Both the position numbers and the translations under genes were made by a program. Shown here piece after piece: positions 46,904 through 55,818 of a stretch of 64,000 nt of DNA. Numbering within the stretch: the first letter of the stretch is position 1; every line of letters starts with the position of its first letter. Where the stretch lies: positions 102,380-166,379 of the forward strand of contig CAKUWY010000005.1 in the NCBI GenBank assembly GCA_934699585.1, in the 5' to 3' direction. The notes beneath the pieces are model-generated. The model did no database searches. It saw only the letters and a list, made by a program, of their open reading frames with translations, and was not told the DNA's origin. The DNA comes from an uncultured Fibrobacter sp. (GTDB taxonomy: Bacteria > Fibrobacterota > Fibrobacteria > Fibrobacterales > Fibrobacteraceae).

Positions 46904-48931
46904 ATGCCCCATTACGATCCACGATTTTTACCCATTTGCAAAGAAGACCTAGACGAACTGGGTTGGGATTACGTGGACGTAATTATCATCAGCGCCGACG
47001 CCTACGTGGATCACCCCTGCTTTGGCCACGCCGTAGTGGCAAGACTTTTTGAACACGAGGGCCTGCGGGTGGCCATTCTCCCGCAACCCAACTGGCGCGA
47101 CGACCTGCGGGATTTCAAGAAGCTTGGACGCCCTCGAATGTTCTTTGCCATCAGTAGCGGCATGGACTCCATGGTAAACCACTACACCGCAGCAAAACGC
47201 CTGCGCAGCGACGACGCCTTCACTCCCGGCAACAAGGCGGGTTTCCGCCCGGATTACGCCACCTACACTTACGCGAAGATTCTAAAAAAACTCTATCCCG
47301 ATGTGCCCCTGATGATTGGCGGGCTAGAATCCAGTTTACGCCGCGTAACCCATTACGACTACTGGAGTGACAGGCTCAAGCCCAGCATTCTGTTCGATAC
47401 CCAGGCGGACCTTCTGGTTTACGGCATGGGTGAAAAGCCCCTGAAAGAAATGGTTCGGCTCCTGAAAAAGGGCGTGCCATTTTCCAGCCTGACATCCATT
47501 CCCCAGACAGCCTACCTGGCACCCAAAGGGAACGTTCCCAAGAACAAAAACTGGGAAGACCTGCGCCTCGCCAGTTACGAAGAATGCCTCGCCAGCAAGC
47601 GCACACAGATAGAGAACTGCCGCAAGGTAGATATCGAATGCAACAAGTGGTTCCAGCGCCGCATTTTGCAAGATGTGGCGGAACAGACCGTAGTGATCAA
47701 CCCAGCCTATCCACCCATGGAATACGGCGAACTGGACGAAAGCTTTGAATACCCTTACGCCCGGGAGCCCCACCCCCGCTACAAGAAGCGCGGAAACATA
47801 CCCGCCTTCGACATGATCAAGTTCAGCATCAACACCCACCGGGGCTGTTTCGGCGGTTGCAGTTTTTGCGCCATCAACGCCCACCAAGGGAAGTTCATTG
47901 CCAGCCGTAGCCGTGAAAGCATTTTGCGGGAAGTAGATTTGATAACGAAGATGGACGGCTTTGCAGGCACCATCACCGACTTGGGCGGCCCCAGTGCCAA
48001 CATGTACAACATGCGAGGCCGCGACCAGAGCCGTTGCCAAAAATGCGCACGGCCCAGTTGCCTCACGCCCAAGATTTGCGACAACATGGACACCCGCCAC
48101 AAGGAAATTCTGGAGCTCTACCGCGAAGTGCGCAACCACCCGAAGGTAAAGCACCTGTTTATCGGGAGCGGCGTCCGTTACGATATGCTGCTGCAAGAAA
48201 CCAATGACGCTGAACTGCGCAAGGACCACGAGGAATACGCCCGGGAGCTCATCGACTACCATGTGAGCGGACGCCTGAAGGTGGCGCCAGAACACACCAG
48301 CGACGAAGTCCTGAAACTCATGCGCAAGCCCAGCTTTACGCTGTTCCACAAGTTCAAGGAATTCTTCGACGACGAATGCAAGCGCATCGGCAAAAAACAG
48401 CAGATTATCCCCTACTTTATCAGTAGCCATCCGGGCTGTACCGAAGCCGACATGGCGGAACTGGCCCTGGAGACAAAGCAGCTGGGGTTCCAGCTGGAAC
48501 AGGTTCAGGACTTCACGCCTACGCCCATGACCATCGCGACGGAGATGTTCTATTCCGAAATGACTCCCGACGGAAAGCCCCTTTACGTGGCGAAGACGCC
48601 CGAGCAAAAGAAAAGCCAAAGGCAATTCTTCTTCTGGTACATTCCGGAGAACCGCCCGCAGATCCGCGCCACCCTGGAGCGCCTCAAGCTGGGCAAGATC
48701 GGGCGCCTGCTTTTAAGCCGTAGCGCAAAGGCCGAAGGCAAGGAATTTTTCCCCAGCAAGGAACGGGAAACCAACGCCGAATACCGGGAGCGGGAACAGC
48801 AAAAGCGGGAGCAGCGCTCCGGCACCATCGTGCCCAAGAAGGTCGGTGAAAAAGGCCGCTGGGAAAATTCCGCCCGCAAGGAACGTCGCGCCGCACAGTT
48901 CGGGAATAAAAAGAGGCCGCACCACCATTAA
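46904..48931 (+). CDS. YgiQ-family radical SAM protein
   Basis: A 675-aa protein of the YgiQ (UPF0313) family. The N-terminal domain (DELGWDYVDVIIISADAYVDHP, PRMFFAISSGMDSMVNHYTA) is conserved, and the radical SAM cluster motif is RGCFGGCSFCAI. A Cys group (RCQKCARPSC) follows. The C-terminus is basic and repetitive (EREQQKREQRS). The reaction is unknown. I chose ATG 46904 for its match to the family N-terminus; TAAATT lies exactly 7 nt upstream and there is no Shine-Dalgarno. It overlaps prmA by 4 bp, convergent. Confidence 0.9.
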   Translation: MPHYDPRFLPICKEDLDELGWDYVDVIIISADAYVDHPCFGHAVVARLFEHEGLRVAILPQPNWRDDLRDFKKLGRPRMFFAISSGMDSMVNHYTAAKRLRSDDAFTPGNKAGFRPDYATYTYAKILKKLYPDVPLMIGGLESSLRRVTHYDYWSDRLKPSILFDTQADLLVYGMGEKPLKEMVRLLKKGVPFSSLTSIPQTAYLAPKGNVPKNKNWEDLRLASYEECLASKRTQIENCRKVDIECNKWFQRRILQDVAEQTVVINPAYPPMEYGELDESFEYPYAREPHPRYKKRGNIPAFDMIKFSINTHRGCFGGCSFCAINAHQGKFIASRSRESILREVDLITKMDGFAGTITDLGGPSANMYNMRGRDQSRCQKCARPSCLTPKICDNMDTRHKEILELYREVRNHPKVKHLFIGSGVRYDMLLQETNDAELRKDHEEYARELIDYHVSGRLKVAPEHTSDEVLKLMRKPSFTLFHKFKEFFDDECKRIGKKQQIIPYFISSHPGCTEADMAELALETKQLGFQLEQVQDFTPTPMTIATEMFYSEMTPDGKPLYVAKTPEQKKSQRQFFFWYIPENRPQIRATLERLKLGKIGRLLLSRSAKAEGKEFFPSKERETNAEYREREQQKREQRSGTIVPKKVGEKGRWENSARKERRAAQFGNKKRPHHH

Positions 48932-49770
48932 GAGTGGGCAAGTACGCTCCACCACTCTGTACTAACACGTTCCTGTTTTACCTTGAATCCGGCCTCTTCG
49001 AACCACTTGAGGATATAATCCTTTTCGGTCAGAAGCTGGCCGCTGATAATCAGTTCACCGCCGGGGGCAAGCAGGTCTTCAATGTCGTCACGGAGCGGCC
49101 AGAGTTCACTGCGAATCATGTTGCAGAGGATGACGTCGAACTTCGTTCCATCCTTGAAGGCATCCAAAAAGCCGAGTACGCAATCGCTCGTGCCAAAGCC
49201 GTTCCGCTCGAAGTTTTCGGCAATACAGGGAATGGTCAGCGGGTCAATTTCGGTACCCACCGCAAGTTTCGCCCCCAGACGCCGGGCAAACATGGCCAAA
49301 ATTCCCGTACCCGTACCGATGTCCAGAACCGTCTTCCCCTTGAAATCTACCGATTCCATGAGAGCGGCGCAACTGCTGGTGGTATCGTGTTCCCCTGTAC
49401 CGAAGGCTGTCTTCGCTTCCAGCTCCAGCACAACGGCCTCAGGGTCTTCGGGCGTAAATTCCACCCAAGGCGGGCGCACCCACAGATGGGGGCTTACTGA
49501 AACAGGTTGCGCCCGGTCCCGCCACCACTTGTCCCAATCCTTGGCAGGCTCCTCGCTGAGCGTCCAGTTGTACTGCGGAAACTCCCCTACAATGCGGTCC
49601 CGCTCGGCCTTGTCGTCGGTATAAAAACAAAAGTCCGTACGGCCTTCAGCCTTCGGGTCCAGCTCTTCGAGGGTCGCCACTCCGGCTTCAAACAGCAGGT
49701 AGCTCGCCAGTTCAAAATCTTCGACGGCGCAGTAACCTTCGGCCTTGTACCACATGTCCACTTTTTTCAT
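48928..49770 (-). CDS. prmA: Ribosomal protein L11 methyltransferase
   Basis: A 280-aa SAM-dependent methyltransferase for ribosomal protein L11. The N-terminal domain has SEEPAKDWDKWWRDRAQPVSVSPHLWVRPPW, and the catalytic domain has AFGTGEHDTTSSCAALME, the SAM motif VLDIGTGTGILAMFARRLGA and FDVILCNMI (usually N-I/M). The start at 49770 has GGAAGG upstream. It converges with the YgiQ gene (4-bp overlap) and follows eno in the same direction after a terminator. Confidence 0.93.
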   Translation of the reverse strand: MKKVDMWYKAEGYCAVEDFELASYLLFEAGVATLEELDPKAEGRTDFCFYTDDKAERDRIVGEFPQYNWTLSEEPAKDWDKWWRDRAQPVSVSPHLWVRPPWVEFTPEDPEAVVLELEAKTAFGTGEHDTTSSCAALMESVDFKGKTVLDIGTGTGILAMFARRLGAKLAVGTEIDPLTIPCIAENFERNGFGTSDCVLGFLDAFKDGTKFDVILCNMIRSELWPLRDDIEDLLAPGGELIISGQLLTEKDYILKWFEEAGFKVKQERVSTEWWSVLAHS

Positions 49771-49802
49771 AAACGATACCTTCCGCCACCAAGATAAAAA
49801 AA

Positions 49803-49828
49803 GAAGCGTCCCCTGATAGGGGCGCCTC
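49803..49828 (-). terminator. Terminator of eno
   Basis: Stem built on CGTCCCC / AGGGGCG with a TGAT loop; on the minus strand CTTCTTTTTTT follows. It lies 30 nt after the eno stop codon. Confidence 0.7.
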
Positions 49829-49856
49829 TTTCAGTAAGTTCTATTGGTTTAAGAAA

Positions 49857-51272
49857 TTACTTTTTGCAGCCGCACTTCTTGCAAGCGCACTTCTTAGCAG
49901 GAGCGGCCTTGCAAGCCTTGCGCGGGTCACCGGCATAGACAGCAGCCTTGCCGAGTTCTTCTTCGATGCGGAGGAGGCGGTTGTACTTGCAAACGCGGTC
50001 CGTACGGGAGAGAGAACCAGTCTTGATCTGGCCAGCGGCGGTACCGACGGCGAGGTCAGCAATGAAGGTGTCTTCGGTTTCGCCAGAGCGGTGAGAAACG
50101 ATGGGAGCATAGCCTTCGTTCTGAGCACGCTTGATGGCGGCGAGAGTTTCGGACACAGAACCCACCTGGTTCACCTTGATGAGGATAGCGTTGGCGATGC
50201 CAGCCTTGATGCCTTCGTCGAAGATGGTCGGGTTGGTAACGAACAGGTCGTCACCCACGAGGTTGATCTTGCCGCCGAGCTTGTCGGTCATGACCTTCCA
50301 GCCAGCCCAGTCAGCTTCATCGAGACCGTCTTCAATGGAGAAGATGGAGTACTTGTCGATGAGCTTTTCGTAGAGCTTCACCATGTCGGCAGACTTGACA
50401 GTCTTCTTGGTGCTCTTCTTGAAGGTGTAGGTTTCCGGCTTGCCAGCCTTGGTGTTCTTGTCGCAGAATTCAGAGGAAGCAACGTCAAGGGCGATCTTGA
50501 TGTCAGTGCCGAACTTGTAACCGGCATTGGTGGTTGCAGCCTTGAGGGCGTCGAGAGCCTTTTCGAGGGTCATCACGCCAGTGATTTCGTAACCGAACTT
50601 GTTCTTGGCGGGCTTGATGCTGACGCCAGGAGCGAAGCCACCTTCGTCACCAACGGTGGTGTCGAAGCCGGCCTTCTTCAGCACAGCCTTGAGGGCGTGG
50701 AAGATTTCGGTGACCATCTGGAGGCCCTTGGAGAAGGTCTTCGCGCCAACCGGAGCAATCATGAATTCCTGGAAGTCGATCGGAGCGGAGGAGTGAGCAC
50801 CGCCGTTGATCACGTTGCACATCGGGCAGGGGAGCGTGAGCTTCTTGGTGCCATGGAGCTTGGCGATGTACTGGTAGAGAGGCATCTTGGCGTCGTTAGC
50901 AGCGGCGCAGCAGACAGCCATGGAAACGCCGAGGATAGCGTTTGCACCGAGCTTGTTCTTGAGCATGCGGTTGCCGTCGAGGGCGATCATGGCGTCGTCA
51001 ACTTCGGTCTGCTTGGCCGGGTCCATGCCGATGATCTTCTTGGCGATCTTGGTGTTCACGTTCTTCACAGCAGTGAGCGTGCCCTTGCCGCAGTAGGTCT
51101 TCTTGTCGCCGTCGCGGAGTTCGCAAGCTTCGCGTTCGCCGGTAGAAGCACCGCTCGGGACAGCAGCGTGACCCTTCACGCCGTTTTCGAGGGTAACATC
51201 AACTTCGAGAGAGGGATTGCCGCGAGAGTCGAGGATCTGGCGGGCAACAACAGATTTGATTTTAGAAGCCAT
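49857..51272 (-). CDS. eno: Enolase with a Cys/Lys-rich C-terminal tail
   Basis: A 471-aa glycolytic enzyme converting 2-phosphoglycerate to phosphoenolpyruvate. Family motifs: ARQILDSRGNPSLEVDVTLENG at the N-terminus, GASTGEREACELRDGDKKTYCGKG, the Mg-binding SIEDGLDEADWAGW and GDDLFVTNP, and the KVNQVGSVSETL and SHRSGETEDTFIADLAVG regions. The usual enzyme ends about residue 450; here an extra tail (KAAPAKKCACKKCGCKK) carries four Cys among Lys, which could bind metal or form disulphides. Start ATG 51272. Confidence 0.96.
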   Translation of the reverse strand: MASKIKSVVARQILDSRGNPSLEVDVTLENGVKGHAAVPSGASTGEREACELRDGDKKTYCGKGTLTAVKNVNTKIAKKIIGMDPAKQTEVDDAMIALDGNRMLKNKLGANAILGVSMAVCCAAANDAKMPLYQYIAKLHGTKKLTLPCPMCNVINGGAHSSAPIDFQEFMIAPVGAKTFSKGLQMVTEIFHALKAVLKKAGFDTTVGDEGGFAPGVSIKPAKNKFGYEITGVMTLEKALDALKAATTNAGYKFGTDIKIALDVASSEFCDKNTKAGKPETYTFKKSTKKTVKSADMVKLYEKLIDKYSIFSIEDGLDEADWAGWKVMTDKLGGKINLVGDDLFVTNPTIFDEGIKAGIANAILIKVNQVGSVSETLAAIKRAQNEGYAPIVSHRSGETEDTFIADLAVGTAAGQIKTGSLSRTDRVCKYNRLLRIEEELGKAAVYAGDPRKACKAAPAKKCACKKCGCKK

Positions 51273-51497
51273 TTTTTAGCCTTTTGGTTTAGTGTGAAAA
51301 TTGTACGGGGTAAAAATAGTAATTAGACGAGAGACGAGGGAAGATATACGACAGAAATTATACACAAAAGGGGGGGGGGAAGTCTCCCCCTCGGCAAAGC
51401 CTTACCCACCTGTCACCCTGGAGCGAAGCGATAGGGTCCATGGCAAGTCTTTGCCTTCCCTCTCTAGCGGGGGAACACCCCCGCAACGCCCCCGACT
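51273..51497. other. Intergenic region between the type IIG gene and eno
   Basis: Holds the eno promoter region (TATAAT-like TATAATTTC near 51358 on the minus strand), a G run near 51370, a sequence similar to the GTCACCCTGGAGCGAAGCGA dispersed repeat type, and a GC hairpin GCGGGGG-AA-CACCCCCGC (51469-51486). No gene is visible. Confidence 0.45.
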
Positions 51498-54455
51498 CTA
51501 CTTCGCAAGTTCCCCGTACATCTTGAACAATTCCGCCACAATCTCATCTTCGGTAATATTCGGGTTGAATCCGTACGCCTCCATAACTGCTCGGTCGTTT
51601 TCGACATGTGCTTTGCGGAGATCGGGCGGCATAAATGTCGCATCATAGAGATCCGCCAACGACGAATTCTGATATTTTGCGCGAACATCAAGAATATTTT
51701 TTGCGACCGCTTCGACCTTTGCTTTTTGATCGGCGTTTGGATTACACCACGGAAAGTTATTGTACACATTCGTTACGGTAATACGATAATCGCTTTTTAA
51801 TCGACCACAAACAGCTCGCATCCATGCCATAAAGACACGTGAATTCAAGATTCCAAAATCATACGCACTAGCATTAGGAATCATCTGCACTGAATTGTTG
51901 GCTATAACAACACACGGAAGATAACCTATCGGGACGTATTCACGACTTTCCCCTGAAGTTAAAGGAAGCAATAGATAATCCCCATTTTCTGGCTGACGAT
52001 TTTCCGTAAAAAGGTATGGATAGGCAGCCCATTTTCTTGTTTCGGCTTTAGGACTAGCAAGCCTAAATCGCTTCACTTTTTCAACTCTTTGCGCTATTTC
52101 AGGAAACTCCCTTAATTCAGCAGGATTCAGATTAACACACCAAAGACAATATCGCTTTACTCCGTGTAAGAATGTTTGACCATTTACAACCTCTCGCAAA
52201 AATTTTGAAGCCATTGGATGCTTTTTCACAATATCTTTATATTCATCTTCCGTAAAATAGAAGGCTCCATCATCCGTTCCCTGACTTCCTTTATTCATAA
52301 TGGGAACTTTTTCGTTCAGGGGTGTTTTTCGATTCTCTAGAAAAACCGTTGGCGCATTGAATAGATATGGGTTTATATTTTGAACAAGCTCCTTGACACC
52401 CTTTTCATAGATTATCTTCTCTTTTTGAGCACTACTCTTGTCAGAAAAACCGACGATTACGCAATGGACTTGAGCTTTTTGTTCAGATTCACTATCCCAG
52501 CGAAACGTTCTCCATGCAAAATCAATTGCAATGTTGTATCGTTCAAAAAGCGGTCGCCATAGCACTGTAACTTGTTCACCCTGCGTGATTGAATTTGTAG
52601 AAACAAATGCAACCTTTACATTCGAACCTTTTATGATTTGTGCCGCCTTAAAGTACCAACCAGCAACATAGTCAATGTTGTTCGCAATATCTTTTGAAAT
52701 CAGTTTTAAATCGTCTTTCTGTTCTTTGGACTGAAATGAATAACCCACGAACGGTGGATTTCCCATAATGTAGTCGTATTGAACCTTTTCAATCTTTTGT
52801 TTTTCTAATTCTCCCTGTTCCACCTGCTTTGTTGCAACATGCAATTCGCTTGAAGATTCATACTTTGCAGATGCATCGTGCAGGGAATCCTTATCAAAAT
52901 CTTCCGGGACGATATAATATTTCAGTTTGTCTGCATAAAGCAAATCAAGGCGAGGCTCTTCGCTCAGGTATTCCCAGTCCATGCGGAGAGCGTTGCCTTC
53001 TACGATAGTTGCATGATTTTTAAGAGGAAGAAATTCGAGAGGACGATTCAAAATTTCGGCCGTCTCTTCCATCATCTGACATTCGGCAATCCAAAGTGCA
53101 GTCTTTGCCACGGTCACGGCAAAATCGTTTATCTCGATTCCGTAGAACTGGTTAATGGAAACCTGAGGTGTAAATTCGTCGCCCACAAGATCTAGTACAG
53201 CTCCATTAGCAACATCTGCACCAAGACGTAACTTGATACACTCGTTCTCAATTTTACGCAGACTTGCATAGGTTTCTGTAAGAAAGTTGCCTGAACCACA
53301 GGCGGGGTCAAGAAATTTCAGCGAACTGATTTTCTTTTGTAAAGACTTAAGCTTGTCGTTGCGAATCTTTGATGTCTTTATTTCGCAAATATCTGAAAAT
53401 TCAGACCTAATATCATCCAAAAACAACGGGTCAATGACCTTGTGGATGTTCTCGATGCTGGTATAATGCATACCACCCTTGCGGCGGGTCTCTGGATTCA
53501 AGGTGCTTTCGAATACTGCACCGAAAATTGTCGGGCTGATTTCGCTCCAATCAAAAGGTGCACAGTGGTTTACGATAACATCGACAATTTCTTGAGAAAA
53601 ATTTGGAATCTCAATATCTTCGTATGCAAAAAGTCCTCCGTTCACATAGGGGAACGGATCTAACTTCGTTTCATATTTGCTACGGTCTTCAGGCTTTGTG
53701 TCAAGCGCCTTGAACAACTTGTAAATTCCATCACGAAGATTTTCAATTTTGAAACTCTGGATATAGTCTTCAAAGGCGGTCTTTGTATCGAAAAGACCCG
53801 CATCTTCTGCATAGAGACAGAATACGATGCGAACGCAGAGAATGTTTAGGCTTCGAAAGCTTTTTTCGTCCGGATTAATGTATTCCTTGTATAGTGCGTC
53901 GTAGAGCTTCCCGACAAGTTCACCCGCTTTTAAGGAAATTTCTTCTTCCCGGCGAATGTGATCGCTTTTGGTATCGACCAGGAACTGTAGCCTATAAAGT
54001 TCCTTGGGCAAGTCCTTCAGAAAAATCTGCTGCGGTTCACCGCCAGGGCGTTCCATGTCGTAAATCAGGAACTCGTCAAAATTGCAGGTAATTGCCCAAC
54101 GAGGGTGCTGGCTAACCGGCAAATCCACCACATATTTTTTCAACTGCTGGAAGGGCGTCAACAACCGACCATCGCTTTGCCTGATGGGTTCACGCAGGTC
54201 CTTGCCGCTCGATTTTTGCTCGATTATCACACGGGTTGATGGAATGCGAGCGTCAATAAAGTTCGTGATGGTCTTGGATAGCGTAAAATCTTTAACCTGC
54301 TCTTCAAAGAGAATGAAACTTGCAAAATCTTGCACGCCGAACACATTACACAGCAAGTCAATCCAGAACTTCTGACATTCACCCTTCTCGTAGCCTTTGC
54401 CGGACCATTCCTTGACAAACTTTTTTGCTGCTGTTTGCTGCTCGGTCGCCTTCAT
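51498..54455 (-). CDS. MmeI-like type IIG restriction-modification enzyme
   Basis: A single 985-aa protein combining nuclease and methyltransferase. The N-terminal nuclease has the PD-(D/E)XK pattern D68 ... E79-x-K81 (IDARIPSTRVIIEQKSSG), nearly the same spacing as MmeI. A helical linker follows. The gamma-class N6-adenine methyltransferase has motif I DPACGSGNF (near residue 383) and motif IV NPPFVG (near 563), and the target-recognition domain lies near residues 690-870. Such enzymes cleave about 20 bp from their site and methylate one strand. AT-rich DNA suggests transfer. I use ATG 54455 (GGAG 7 nt upstream) rather than the TTG 4 codons earlier. Confidence 0.88.
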   Translation of the reverse strand: MKATEQQTAAKKFVKEWSGKGYEKGECQKFWIDLLCNVFGVQDFASFILFEEQVKDFTLSKTITNFIDARIPSTRVIIEQKSSGKDLREPIRQSDGRLLTPFQQLKKYVVDLPVSQHPRWAITCNFDEFLIYDMERPGGEPQQIFLKDLPKELYRLQFLVDTKSDHIRREEEISLKAGELVGKLYDALYKEYINPDEKSFRSLNILCVRIVFCLYAEDAGLFDTKTAFEDYIQSFKIENLRDGIYKLFKALDTKPEDRSKYETKLDPFPYVNGGLFAYEDIEIPNFSQEIVDVIVNHCAPFDWSEISPTIFGAVFESTLNPETRRKGGMHYTSIENIHKVIDPLFLDDIRSEFSDICEIKTSKIRNDKLKSLQKKISSLKFLDPACGSGNFLTETYASLRKIENECIKLRLGADVANGAVLDLVGDEFTPQVSINQFYGIEINDFAVTVAKTALWIAECQMMEETAEILNRPLEFLPLKNHATIVEGNALRMDWEYLSEEPRLDLLYADKLKYYIVPEDFDKDSLHDASAKYESSSELHVATKQVEQGELEKQKIEKVQYDYIMGNPPFVGYSFQSKEQKDDLKLISKDIANNIDYVAGWYFKAAQIIKGSNVKVAFVSTNSITQGEQVTVLWRPLFERYNIAIDFAWRTFRWDSESEQKAQVHCVIVGFSDKSSAQKEKIIYEKGVKELVQNINPYLFNAPTVFLENRKTPLNEKVPIMNKGSQGTDDGAFYFTEDEYKDIVKKHPMASKFLREVVNGQTFLHGVKRYCLWCVNLNPAELREFPEIAQRVEKVKRFRLASPKAETRKWAAYPYLFTENRQPENGDYLLLPLTSGESREYVPIGYLPCVVIANNSVQMIPNASAYDFGILNSRVFMAWMRAVCGRLKSDYRITVTNVYNNFPWCNPNADQKAKVEAVAKNILDVRAKYQNSSLADLYDATFMPPDLRKAHVENDRAVMEAYGFNPNITEDEIVAELFKMYGELAK

Positions 54456-54540
54456 CGATGTCTCCAATTTTGCGTCTTTTCAAATATACAATCTTAAAAT
54501 GGCACAAGGTGACAAACATTGTTGCTTTTTCAAACAAGAA

Positions 54541-54563
54541 AGGGCACGCATTTCGCGAGCCCT
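54541..54563 (-). terminator. Terminator of the FISUMP cluster
   Basis: Stem AGGGC and CGC (54541-54549) pairs with GCG and GCCCT (54555-54563) with one A-A mismatch; TTTCTTGTTT follows on the minus strand. Confidence 0.55.
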
Positions 54564-54587
54564 TGACAACTATATGGACAACCCGAC

Positions 54588-55799
54588 TCAGTTCTTCAGG
54601 CAGCGGATATATCTTGCATTCTTTTCAAGGAACAGCTTTCCAAAGACAGCGTTTTCGTATGTGTTTCTAAAAGCAACGTATACCCTATAGACGTCATCCT
54701 TACCATACTTTGTGTAGGGTTTGTCTGTAGAAGAAGTCCAGAAAGCGGTGCTTGTAGACAAATCAAAATAACCAAGCTCAAAATTCTGATTATCGGGATC
54801 ATACACTTTCTTGTATTCACCATAAAGGAAATCCCATTCTATATAGAATTCTTCACTATTGCCATCGCCATCTATTGCGGATTCCATATACCCACCAGGC
54901 AAAACGGTAAATCCGAACTTATCGTCTCCTTCGCCTGCGTAAACGGGGGCAGCATACCTGCCATAATGGGAGATATATTTTTCCCAGCCTTTTTTAGACT
55001 TGAGATGGTACCCCGAGAAATCATCACCGACCATTTCAAAAAGGACATTCCATTCCGCCCTGCTCGGCAAGTGCCAACCTTCTGGGCAGACCTTGTCGTT
55101 GTACGGGTAAAGCCTGCCATACTTGTCACAGTTGGCGGACTTGTTGTCGTAACAGTAACTGCTGTCCACCTCGTAATTAAGGTTTTCAGCCATCCATGTC
55201 TGGTCATGATTCTCAACCGCAGTAGGGTTCAGCGGGTTTGTGGTCGTGTAAATCCGCACAGTCTTGTATGTCTTGCCATCACGGGAATCCTTTAACGTTC
55301 CCATTTCGGAATGGGCGATGGGGCCTTTGTAGACGCGGGGTCCCTCAACTTCGTCGGCACCTAGGTACGAGACCCATTCGCCGTCCTTACAGAAATAGCG
55401 TTCGTTAACAGCCTCACCTTTCGCGGTGGCAATTTTGGTTTCTACCGAGTCACCTTCGTTTTCGGCGGAACATTCCCAAAGCGGGTCATTTTCGTCAAGG
55501 ACATATTCCCGAGCCTTGTCGTTCCACTTGCCGTCGTAGCAAAAATGAACAGATGTGTCGGCCAGAACAACTGCCGCTGTACCTTCGGATTCCTTGTTAC
55601 AGGGGCCTAAATCATCAAGAGATTTACGGACATCGAAGCCCGCCCTGTAGAATTCCATTTCCATGGCATAGTCTTCGCCATTTCCTTCGTCACTGTTGGA
55701 ACTGCTGCTGGAATCGTCGCCGCAGGCGGCAAGAAGCAGCGGGAAAGAGATTGCCGCGCACCCGAGGGTGCTCGCAATGACAAGTTTCTTGAAGTTCAT
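54588..55799 (-). CDS. FISUMP-domain lipoprotein, array member 3
   Basis: A 403-aa lipoprotein (lipobox LLAACG near residue 24, then a Ser/Asp linker). The N-terminal part has two Cys-paired motifs (DDLGPCNKESEGTAAVVLADTSVHFCYDGKW and WECSAENEGDSVETKIATAKGEAVNERYFCKDGEW). The FISUMP domain begins near residue 185 (SRDGKTYKTVRIYTTTN ... QTWMAENLNYEVD). The tip is distinct, with acidic loops, and ends NARYIRCLKN. It is the last of three tandem genes with 19-nt gaps and precedes a terminator. The function is unknown. Confidence 0.9.
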   Translation of the reverse strand: MNFKKLVIASTLGCAAISFPLLLAACGDDSSSSSNSDEGNGEDYAMEMEFYRAGFDVRKSLDDLGPCNKESEGTAAVVLADTSVHFCYDGKWNDKAREYVLDENDPLWECSAENEGDSVETKIATAKGEAVNERYFCKDGEWVSYLGADEVEGPRVYKGPIAHSEMGTLKDSRDGKTYKTVRIYTTTNPLNPTAVENHDQTWMAENLNYEVDSSYCYDNKSANCDKYGRLYPYNDKVCPEGWHLPSRAEWNVLFEMVGDDFSGYHLKSKKGWEKYISHYGRYAAPVYAGEGDDKFGFTVLPGGYMESAIDGDGNSEEFYIEWDFLYGEYKKVYDPDNQNFELGYFDLSTSTAFWTSSTDKPYTKYGKDDVYRVYVAFRNTYENAVFGKLFLEKNARYIRCLKN

Positions 55800-55818
55800 A
55801 GGTACTTCCTTTTTTAAA

